Below the pieces are notes generated by a model, which searched no databases, was not told the DNA's origin, and saw nothing but the letters and a program-made list of their open reading frames with translations. A DNA stretch of 54,877 nt from Caldilineaceae bacterium (GTDB lineage: Bacteria > Chloroflexota > Anaerolineae > Caldilineales > Caldilineaceae): positions 163 through 55,039 of the forward strand of contig JAGRCP010000068.1 in assembly GCA_020433455.1 (NCBI GenBank), read 5' to 3'. The position numbers were made by a program, and so were the translations under genes. Shown here one piece after another: positions 46,576-54,877 of the stretch (its first letter is position 1; every line of letters begins with the position of its first letter).

Positions 46576-47198
46576 ATGGACCTGGAATTTGTGGTACGCG
46601 GCTGGGCGTTGGGCTTTGCCATCGCCGCGCCGGTGGGACCGATCGGCGTGCTCTGCATTCAGCGGACGCTTAACAGCGGGCGGCTGAATGGTTTCGTTTC
46701 GGGCTTGGGCGCAGCTACTGCGGATGCCTTTTACGGCTTTGTTGCGGCATTCGGATTGGCCTTTGTGTCCGGTTTCCTCCTGGCCCAACAGCGTTGGCTG
46801 GCTCTGATTGGCGGCCTCTTTCTCTGCTATCTGGCTGTGCGCACCTTTACCGCTGAACCGGCACTGCAACCGGCTGTAACCGATGCCGGACGCAAGCGCT
46901 CCATCCGCACCGCCTATGTAAGCACCTTTTTGCTGACCATCACCAATCCGGTGACGATTTTGGCCTTCACCGCCATCTTCGCGGGAATGGGGCTGGTTTC
47001 AGAGGCCGATAGCTACAGCGCCGCCGGGTTGATTGTCCTGGGCGTTTTTATGGGTTCGGCCAGTTGGTGGCTTTTGCTGAGCGGCGGCGTTTCGTTGCTG
47101 CGGGATCGGATTACCCCCGGCGTCATGCGCTGGATCAACCGCCTGGCCGGGATGACTATCGGGGTCTTCGGCCTGGTCGCAATTATGAGCACACTGAG

Positions 47199-47202
<4 letters not shown>
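46576..47202 (+). CDS. LysE/RhtB-family amino-acid exporter
   Basis: A 208-residue membrane protein with five or six helices and the family motif [42 protein letters not shown] at the N-terminus and [14 protein letters not shown] in the middle. LysE proteins export lysine and arginine or other amino acids. Within the lysine operon a role in dumping excess lysine is likely, but the substrate is inferred from position. ATG 46576 is five bases after lysU; the stop overlaps the next start as ATGA. Confidence 0.92.
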
Positions 47203-48242
<1,040 letters not shown>

Positions 48243-48263
<21 letters not shown>

Positions 48264-48345
48264 AGATTGGTTGTCGTCGCTTTTGGGTAAGAAGCGACGA
48301 CCTATGACGGCAAAACTCCGGCTGCCAATCTTTCATCTTCAATCT
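48243..48345. repeat. Heptamer inverted repeat between dehydrogenase and lysW
   Basis: AGATTGAAGATGAAAGATTG (48243-48262) pairs exactly with 48326-48345. The left arm is part of the coding sequence end. An inner hairpin GTCGTCGCTT/AAGCGACGAC lies between the arms. It may separate lysWX expression from the upstream genes. Confidence 0.85.
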
Positions 48346-48384
48346 TCAATTTTTTAATCATTATGTTTTAGAGGAGAATTTCTA

Positions 48385-48570
48385 ATGGCTTTACAAACTG
48401 TGTCCGGCGTCGCCGAATGTCCTGAATGTTTCGGCGAAATCGAGTTGACCGGCGTCATGCAGCACGAGATCGTTCAGTGCCCCGACTGCGGCGCGGACCT
48501 GGAAGTGATTGCGCTGGAGCCGCTGACGCTGGCCCTGGCGCCCGAAGAAGAAGAAGATTGGGGCGAATAG
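48385..48570 (+). CDS. lysW: LysW amino-group carrier protein
   Basis: A 61-residue acidic protein with two zinc cysteine pairs, C12-P-E-C15 and C32-P-D-C35, and the diagnostic C-terminus EDWGE. The C-terminal Glu gamma-carboxyl is linked to the alpha-amino group of 2-aminoadipate, and the intermediates stay bound through phosphorylation, reduction and transamination. GAGGAG precedes the ATG. Its stop is seven bases before lysX. Confidence 0.97.
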   Translation: MALQTVSGVAECPECFGEIELTGVMQHEIVQCPDCGADLEVIALEPLTLALAPEEEEDWGE

Positions 48571-48577
48571 ATTCGTG

Positions 48578-49507
48578 ATGACGAAAGCCGGAATTCTTTA
48601 CAGCCGTGTACGCGCCGAAGAGAAGCTGCTCTTCGAGGCCTTTGAAAAGCGAGGCGTCGATTTCGATCTGATCGACGATCGCAACGTCATCTTCGAGATC
48701 ACCAGCGGCCGCGCGTATGAGGAGATGTACGCGGCCTATGATGTGGTGGTGGAGCGCTGTATTAACCACAGCCGCGCTCTCTATAGCCTGCGCATTCTCA
48801 ACGATCGGGGCATTCCCACGGTCAACACCGCGCATGTGGCCGATGTCTGCGGCAACAAGTTGCAGACCACCAGCGCGTTGACCGCGGCGGGCGTTCCGTC
48901 ACCGCGCACGCTCATCGCCTACACCAGTGAGAGCGCACTGGAAGCCATCGAGGAACTGGGCTATCCCGTGGTGCTGAAACCGGCCGTCGGGTCGTGGGGA
49001 CGTCTGCTCTCCAAGCTCAACGACCGGGAAGCGGCCGAAGCGGTTTTAGAGCACAAGGAAGTGCTGGGCACATACCATCACAGCATCTTCTATATCCAGG
49101 AATACATCAACAAGCCCATGCGCGATATCCGCGCCTTTGTGGTGGGCGACGAGACCATCTGCGCCATCTACCGGGATTCCGATCATTGGATCACCAACAC
49201 CGCGCGGGGCGGCAAGTCCAGCAACTGCCCGGTCACGCCGGAGCTGAACGATCTCTGCGTGCGGGCGGCCCGGGCCGTGGGCGGCGGCGTGGTGGCCATC
49301 GACGTGCTGGAAGATCCCGACCGGGGTCTGCTGGTCAACGAAGTCAACTACACCATGGAATTTCGCAACAGCATTTTGCCCACCGGCGTTGATATCCCGG
49401 ACCGCATGGTCGATTTTGCCTTGAAGGTGGCCAGTGACGGCTGGGCCAAAGCCAATGGCTGGGACAACGGTACGCCTGAGTACAAGTCGGTTTCATTGAC
49501 CGGTTGA
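48578..49507 (+). CDS. lysX: LysW--2-aminoadipate ligase
   Basis: A 309-residue ATP-grasp ligase (RimK-like) joining 2-aminoadipate to LysW. Visible parts are the N-terminal [31 protein letters not shown] (ATP-binding), [21 protein letters not shown] and the metal-binding end [30 protein letters not shown] is a likely substrate-specificity segment. Some relatives act on glutamate for arginine synthesis, so a dual lysine/arginine role is possible. GTG 48575 is an alternative start. Confidence 0.94.
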   Translation: MTKAGILYSRVRAEEKLLFEAFEKRGVDFDLIDDRNVIFEITSGRAYEEMYAAYDVVVERCINHSRALYSLRILNDRGIPTVNTAHVADVCGNKLQTTSALTAAGVPSPRTLIAYTSESALEAIEELGYPVVLKPAVGSWGRLLSKLNDREAAEAVLEHKEVLGTYHHSIFYIQEYINKPMRDIRAFVVGDETICAIYRDSDHWITNTARGGKSSNCPVTPELNDLCVRAARAVGGGVVAIDVLEDPDRGLLVNEVNYTMEFRNSILPTGVDIPDRMVDFALKVASDGWAKANGWDNGTPEYKSVSLTG

Positions 49508-49534
49508 GTTGAATGACGAATGCATATCGCACAA

Positions 49535-49607
49535 AGAGAGATTGGGAGATTAAGAGATTGGAGTTCTCGAGTAGCCAATATCAATCTCTCAATCTCCTAA
49601 TCTCTCT
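49535..49607. repeat. Heptamer inverted repeat between lysX and lysY
   Basis: AGAGAGATTGGGAGATTAAG and following bases (49535-49560) pair with 49582-49607 at 24 of 26 positions; loop 21 nt. Confidence 0.85.
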
Positions 49608-49653
49608 TACTGATCGACCTTGTCACCCATCATTGAAGGAGTAATCCCTAATT

Positions 49654-50709
49654 GTGACTGAATTGATTCGAGCGTCGATTGTCGGCGCGTCCGGTTATGT
49701 GGGCGGAGAGCTGTTGCGCCTTTTGCTGGATCACCCCGGCGTAGAGGTGCAGCAGGTGACCAGCGAGCGCAACGCGGATGCGTTTGTCCATTTTACTCAC
49801 CCGAACCTGCGCGGCCGCACGCGCCTGAGATTCGTCAGTGCGGCCGATCTGGAGCCGTGTGATCTGCTCTTCCTCGGGCTGCCCCACGGCGGCGCGATGG
49901 GGCGCATCGACGAATTCGCAGGGTTGGCGGATCGGATTGTCGATCTCAGCGCGGACTTCCGCCTGCGGGATCCGGACGATTATGTGCGCTGGTACGGCAA
50001 GCCCCATGCCGCGCCGGATTGGCTGGCCCGATTTGTCTACGGGCTCCCCGAAATCTACCGGGAAGAGCTGCGGGGCGCGCGCTACGTGAGCGGCGTGGGC
50101 TGCAACGCCACGGCCACCAATCTGGCCATCCGCCCGCTCTTTGCCGCGGACTTGGTTGACCGTTCCCGAGGCGTCATCTGCGAGGTGAAGGTTGGGAGCA
50201 GCGAGGGCGGCAACAAGGCGAGCGAGGCTACCCATCATCCCGAGCGGGCGCGGGTCATGCGCAGCTTTGCGCCCACGGGGCACCGCCACACCGCAGAGAT
50301 CGAGCAGGCCATCCGCTTGACCGGTGAGGCGGCCGCGGTCCATCTCAGCGCCACGGCCGTGGACAATGTGCGGGGCGTCCTGGCCACCGCGCATCTCTTT
50401 GCCAACCCCGGCGTGACGGAAAAGGATCTGTGGAAGAGCTATCGGCAGGTTTACCGGGATGAGCCCTTTGTGCGCATCGTCAAAGAGCGGGCGGGCGTCT
50501 ATCGCTACCCCGAGCCCAAGATCCTCAGCGGCAGCAACTATGCCGATGTGGGCTTCGACTTCGACCCGGAGTCCGGCCGCATCGTTGCGATTGGGGCGAT
50601 TGATAATCTGATGAAGGGCGCGGCGGGCAGCGCGGTCCAATGTATGAACCTGATGTACGGCTGGGACGAAACGACTGGGCTGGAATTCCCGGGCCTGCAT
50701 CCGATTTAG
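49654..50709 (+). CDS. lysY: LysW-gamma-aminoadipyl phosphate reductase
   Basis: A 351-residue ArgC-like dehydrogenase that reduces the LysW-bound aminoadipyl phosphate with NADPH to the semialdehyde. The NADP-binding GASGYVGGELLRLLL is at the N-terminus, the catalytic C150 is in GVGCNATATN, and KVGSSEGGNKASEATHHPER follows, characteristic of LysY/ArgC of the LysW systems. GTG start at 49654; AAGGAG lies 12 bases upstream. Confidence 0.94.
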   Translation: MTELIRASIVGASGYVGGELLRLLLDHPGVEVQQVTSERNADAFVHFTHPNLRGRTRLRFVSAADLEPCDLLFLGLPHGGAMGRIDEFAGLADRIVDLSADFRLRDPDDYVRWYGKPHAAPDWLARFVYGLPEIYREELRGARYVSGVGCNATATNLAIRPLFAADLVDRSRGVICEVKVGSSEGGNKASEATHHPERARVMRSFAPTGHRHTAEIEQAIRLTGEAAAVHLSATAVDNVRGVLATAHLFANPGVTEKDLWKSYRQVYRDEPFVRIVKERAGVYRYPEPKILSGSNYADVGFDFDPESGRIVAIGAIDNLMKGAAGSAVQCMNLMYGWDETTGLEFPGLHPI

Positions 50710-50808
50710 AAACGAGAAATAAGAAATAAGAAAGGTCGCCGGGTGGATGAACGATCATCGCGGATGTACGCTCTCCATTCCTCTTTTCTGATTTCTTTTT
50801 TCTCATTG
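50709..50808. repeat. Heptamer repeat pair between lysY and lysZ
   Basis: GAAATAA heptamers on the left (about 50709-50736) and TTTCT-rich heptamers on the right (about 50778-50808) are roughly complementary. It is the least perfect member of this set. Confidence 0.55.
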
Positions 50809-50819
50809 GAGATTTTTTT

Positions 50820-51623
<804 letters not shown>

Positions 51624-51652
51624 ACAATGTAAAGCTCGAGAGGAGTTATCTG

Positions 51653-52333
51653 ATGGTTGATATTTATGCACTGGACGCGGATAAGCGTGATTTTGATGAA
51701 ATCGACGGGCAAGAATTAGGAACGTATATCGATGATCTGATTGCCGGCTTTGTTAACTCGCCGGAGGGTGAGTCTGTGTCGGCTGATCCCGAAACTGTTG
51801 GCTTCTGGATTGAATCGTTCATCGAATACGCCTTTCTTTACGAGGGCTACACGCCGGCGACGACCGGACGTCATGAAGCCGAAGACATTATGACGAATAT
51901 CCTCCCCCGCAAGATGTCCCTGAGCGAACCCGAAGATGCTGATGAAGGCTTGGTCGAGCTGATCGGCTTCTGGGAATATTTGAAGCGCGAATACGAATTG
52001 GCCAATGCAGAGGAAGTGCTTGCCTATTTGCGCGGGTTGTCGGTTGAAGAATTTCGTGGGTACATGTTCGATCCGGCCCGCGCCGGGATGGCGAAGTCGT
52101 TTTTCCTGTCGGGGACTGAAGCCGGCTACGATATGTCAACCAAGGAAGGCATGGACCAGTATATGCTGCAGTACAACCTTATGCAGCATGCGCTGATGGA
52201 CAGCGAGGCATTGCCGTCGCTCCCAAGCGAGTCGGATTCCGCCAGGCCTAAGCGCGGGAAAAATCGCAGGAAAATGGCCAAAGCATCCCGTAAGCAAAAT
52301 CGTAAAACCAAGAAAAAGAAAAAGCGCAAATAG
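51653..52333 (+). CDS. Unknown protein with poly-basic C-terminal tail in the lys operon
   Basis: A 226-residue soluble protein that I do not recognise, inserted between lysZ and lysJ. Residues 1-185 are acidic and helical; a Gly/Phe/Asp pattern [29 protein letters not shown] near 150-178 looks conserved. The last 40 residues are almost only Lys, Arg, Asn, Gln and Ser ([20 protein letters not shown] then KKKKKRK). Start ATG 51653 has GAGAGGAG seven bases upstream, stop 11 bp before lysJ, so it belongs to the operon. The tail could bind nucleic acid; a link to lysine supply is possible because about 14 lysines must be placed in the last 31 positions. Function not assigned. Confidence 0.75.
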   Translation: MVDIYALDADKRDFDEIDGQELGTYIDDLIAGFVNSPEGESVSADPETVGFWIESFIEYAFLYEGYTPATTGRHEAEDIMTNILPRKMSLSEPEDADEGLVELIGFWEYLKREYELANAEEVLAYLRGLSVEEFRGYMFDPARAGMAKSFFLSGTEAGYDMSTKEGMDQYMLQYNLMQHALMDSEALPSLPSESDSARPKRGKNRRKMAKASRKQNRKTKKKKKRK

Positions 52334-52344
52334 GGAGAGACTCA

Positions 52345-53538
52345 TTGATTACAATCGATTCGTCCTTGGATTATGCACAGATCGAAGAAGAGATTCTCGG
52401 CGGGACCACGGCCCGGCGCGGCGATGCGGTGCTGACTCATGGGGGAGGTTGCCGGGTTTGGGACGCCGACGGCAAGCGCTACCTGGATATGACCTCGTCC
52501 CAGGGCGTGGCCATGCTGGGCCACGCCCATCCGGTTCTGGCGGGTGCGATCGCCGCGCAGGCCCAGCGCATGATCAGCTGCCCCAACTTCTTCTACAACG
52601 ACGTACGGGCTGAATTCGCCCTGCTTCTGCGCGAGGTGCTGCCCGATTCTCTGAACCACATCTTTCTCTCGAACAGTGGAGCCGAAGCCATCGACGGCGC
52701 GCTCAAGTTTGCCCGGCTCACCACGGGGCGGACTCGCTTCACCGCGGCCATGCGCGGCTTCCACGGTCGCACCATGGGCGCGCTCTCGGTCACCTGGGAA
52801 CCCAAGTATCGCAAGCCCTTCGAGCCGCTGCTGGACGCGGATCACATCCCCTACAACAATCTGGAAAAGCTGGATGCGGCGGTGACCGACCAGACCGCGG
52901 CCGTGATTCTGGAAACGGTGCAGGGCGAAGGCGGCGTCAATCTGGGCGATCGGGAATTTCTGGAAACGGCCGGCCGCCTCTGTCGCGAGCGAGGCGCGCT
53001 GCTGATCATCGATGAGATCCAGACCGGCTTCGGCCGCACGGGGCGTTGGTTCGGCTTTGAGCATTTCGACCTTCAGCCGGATATCATCTGCCTGGCCAAG
53101 GGGCTGGGCGCGGGCTTCCCCATGGGCGCAATCGCCTACAATCAGCAAGTACGGGACGCGCTCAAGCCCGGCATGCACGGCACTACCTTTGGCGGCAATC
53201 CGCTGGCCTGCGCCGCGGGTCTCGCCGCCATCCGTACCTACCAAAACGAGGACCTGATCCAACAGGCCGCGACCCGGGGCGATCTGCTGCGGGCGCGCCT
53301 GGAAGAGGCGCTGGCCGATTGTACGGTGGTGCGCGAAGTGCGCGGCGTGGGCCTGATGGTCGGCATCGAGCTGCGCCGGAAAGTCGGCCCGTACCTGAAG
53401 ACGCTCATGGAGGAGCAGGGCGTGCTGGCGTTGCCTGCAGGGTCGAATGTGCTGCGTCTCCTGCCGCCGCTCATCATCAGCGAGGCCGAAATCGAAGAGT
53501 GCGTCCGCGCCATCCGGGAGGTGCTGTGTGACGCGTAG
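52345..53538 (+). CDS. lysJ: LysW-gamma-lysine aminotransferase
   Basis: A 397-residue class III PLP aminotransferase of the acetylornithine type, using glutamate to convert LysW-bound aminoadipate semialdehyde to LysW-lysine. [45 protein letters not shown] and K252 in [14 protein letters not shown] are diagnostic. The start is TTG at 52345 with GGGAGAG upstream; there is no in-frame ATG before the conserved N-terminus. The stop overlaps the lysK start by 11 bases. Confidence 0.93.
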   Translation: MITIDSSLDYAQIEEEILGGTTARRGDAVLTHGGGCRVWDADGKRYLDMTSSQGVAMLGHAHPVLAGAIAAQAQRMISCPNFFYNDVRAEFALLLREVLPDSLNHIFLSNSGAEAIDGALKFARLTTGRTRFTAAMRGFHGRTMGALSVTWEPKYRKPFEPLLDADHIPYNNLEKLDAAVTDQTAAVILETVQGEGGVNLGDREFLETAGRLCRERGALLIIDEIQTGFGRTGRWFGFEHFDLQPDIICLAKGLGAGFPMGAIAYNQQVRDALKPGMHGTTFGGNPLACAAGLAAIRTYQNEDLIQQAATRGDLLRARLEEALADCTVVREVRGVGLMVGIELRRKVGPYLKTLMEEQGVLALPAGSNVLRLLPPLIISEAEIEECVRAIREVLCDA

Positions 53539-54751
53539 GGATCCGGTCCGCAGCGATGAAGTTGCGCTGCTGAAAGAACTGGTCGCCATCCCGTCCCTCT
53601 CGCGTGAGGAAGATAAGGCCACGGCCTGGCTGGTCCAGCGCATGAGCGAATTGGGCTACCCCCGGGCCTTTGTGGATGCAGCGGGCAACACCGTGGGCGA
53701 GATGGGCAGCCGGGACGCGGTCAGAACCGTCGTCCTTCTCGGCCATATCGACACCGTTCCCGGCGCGATCCCCGTGCGGATTGAGGATGGTGAAAACGGG
53801 CCGGTTCTCTACGGCCGGGGCAGCGTGGATGCCAAGGGGCCGCTGGCGACCTTTACCGCCGCGGTCGCCCGGCTCGGCCATGCCTGGGCGCGTGAGCATG
53901 ACCTGCGGCTCGTGGTCGTGGGCGCGGTGGAAGAGGAATCCGCGACGAGCAAGGGCGCGCGCTTTATCCGCGATCGCTTCGACGGCGTGCAAGAGCCGTT
54001 TCCTGACGCCTGCATCATCGGCGAGCCCAGCAGCGCGCGCCGGGTCACCCTGGGCTACAAAGGACGGCTGTTGGTGGAGTTGGAGGCCGGGCAGCCCATG
54101 GCCCATACCGCGGGCCCTGATGCGGGTGTGGCCACGGTCGCCGTGGATTTCTGGCAATGGATAGCGGCGCACGCGGCCCGGTTCAACGCCGACCGCGCCA
54201 AAGCGTTCGACCAGCTTCTGCCCAGCCTGCGCGATCTGCGCACCGGGACCGACGCGGGTATGACCGATCGGGTCCATGCCCGGGCCGGCATCCGTCTGCC
54301 GCTGGACTTCGATGTGCAAGGCTATGCCCGGGATCTGGCCCGGTGGGCAGCCGGCCGGGTCGGAGCCGATCTGCCTCAGGATTTCGACTGCGAAATCGGC
54401 GACGGGTCCAGCGAGACCGTGGTCTCACTGGCGGGCGAGCAGACATCGATCACCCTGCGCTTTCTCGGCCATGAAGCGGCCTGGCGCAGCGACCGCAACA
54501 ACGGGTTGGTGCGGAGTTTTCTCTCCGCCATTCGCGCGCAGTTGCCTGACGCGCGCCCGGGCTTTGTGGTCAAAACCGGCACCAGCGATATGAACGTGGT
54601 TGGACCGGCCTGGCAGTGCCCCATCCTCGCGTACGGGCCCGGCGACAGCGCCCTGGATCACACGCCCAACGAGCATGTCCAACTGTCCGAATATGCGAGC
54701 GCCGTCGCCGTATTGGAAGCCGCCCTGCGCGGATTGGCCGCGTCAGGGTGA
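53528..54751 (+). CDS. lysK: LysW-lysine carboxypeptidase
   Basis: A 407-residue M20-family zinc hydrolase that frees lysine from LysW, the last step of the pathway. Metal ligands are seen in [10 protein letters not shown] (H-x-D), [12 protein letters not shown] and [16 protein letters not shown], and the C-terminus has [10 protein letters not shown]. Start GTG 53528 lies inside the lysJ end, so the two are coupled. Relatives often also release ornithine. The remaining bases 54752-54877 contain nothing I can assign. Confidence 0.93.
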   Translation: MTRRDPVRSDEVALLKELVAIPSLSREEDKATAWLVQRMSELGYPRAFVDAAGNTVGEMGSRDAVRTVVLLGHIDTVPGAIPVRIEDGENGPVLYGRGSVDAKGPLATFTAAVARLGHAWAREHDLRLVVVGAVEEESATSKGARFIRDRFDGVQEPFPDACIIGEPSSARRVTLGYKGRLLVELEAGQPMAHTAGPDAGVATVAVDFWQWIAAHAARFNADRAKAFDQLLPSLRDLRTGTDAGMTDRVHARAGIRLPLDFDVQGYARDLARWAAGRVGADLPQDFDCEIGDGSSETVVSLAGEQTSITLRFLGHEAAWRSDRNNGLVRSFLSAIRAQLPDARPGFVVKTGTSDMNVVGPAWQCPILAYGPGDSALDHTPNEHVQLSEYASAVAVLEAALRGLAASG

Positions 54752-54877
54752 GGTGCGTTCGGCGAATGACGGCAAAAAATATTGCGCCCAGCCGACGGTC
54801 CACGAATTTCAAAACTCGTCGCCTGCTGCGTTCCGCTCCGCACCACCCCGCCTCTCACCCGCCGCCGACCTTCACAC

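Overview
This 54.9 kb window is GC-rich, densely coding bacterial DNA with almost all genes on the + strand. The gene content points to Chloroflexota, perhaps Caldilineae or Anaerolineae, but this is inferred without a phylogeny. Supporting signs are a mevalonate-type decarboxylase, a complete LysW-dependent (aminoadipate) lysine cluster, LysM/L,D-transpeptidases, a Streptomyces-type RhaI, and many intergenic palindromes and heptamer repeats like those of Chloroflexota and cyanobacteria. No rRNA or tRNA gene was seen.

Layout. 0-1 kb: a short threonine/serine dehydratase. 1.2-7.6 kb: a carbohydrate locus with a ROK regulator, a lipoprotein sugar-binding protein, two permeases and a sulfatase; the ABC ATPase is not here. 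7.7-10.1 kb: a small unknown protein, a diphospho- or phosphomevalonate decarboxylase and a metallo-beta-lactamase-fold hydrolase behind an extended -10 promoter. 10.2-13.1 kb: a GH13 glucosidase and an L-rhamnose isomerase. 13.2-17.6 kb: redox proteins (a CrtI-like oxidoreductase fused to a redoxin-like domain, a tandem thioredoxin, an XdhC-like protein). 17.6-20.6 kb: a CRISPR array with leader, promoter and terminator but no cas genes, then an IS1182-type transposase. 20.7-22.6 kb: a NarL/LuxR-type two-component pair on the minus strand. 22.8-28.8 kb: an Lnt-like membrane acyltransferase, an old yellow enzyme, a methyltransferase and two membrane proteins. 28.9-31.9 kb: class II aldolase and ATP-dependent PEP carboxykinase, both gluconeogenic, each with a structured leader. 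32.1-35.1 kb: a kinase / M23-like / class III aminotransferase fusion. 35.5-39.2 kb (minus strand): a 5'-nucleotidase, a glyoxalase II-like hydrolase and an LCP lipoprotein. 39.4-42.7 kb: three consecutive L,D-transpeptidases, two with triple LysM.

42.7-54.8 kb is the most informative part: a lysine operon (homocitrate synthase, homoaconitase large and small subunits, LysE-type exporter, homoisocitrate dehydrogenase, LysW, LysX, LysY, LysZ, an unknown protein with a poly-basic tail, LysJ, LysK). Only the 2-aminoadipate aminotransferase (LysN) is absent. In front of it lie two small RNA units. The first has a promoter, a near-perfect Shine-Dalgarno, an 18-codon ORF with tandem Arg codons and a strong terminator. 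The second has a promoter inside a palindrome, an 18-codon ORF with four Lys codons, and mutually exclusive antiterminator and terminator helices: in sequence, a classical lysine attenuator.

Other recurring structure: heptamer-based inverted repeats in many gene gaps (four inside the lysine operon), long perfect palindromes, and two copies of a 29-nt palindrome.
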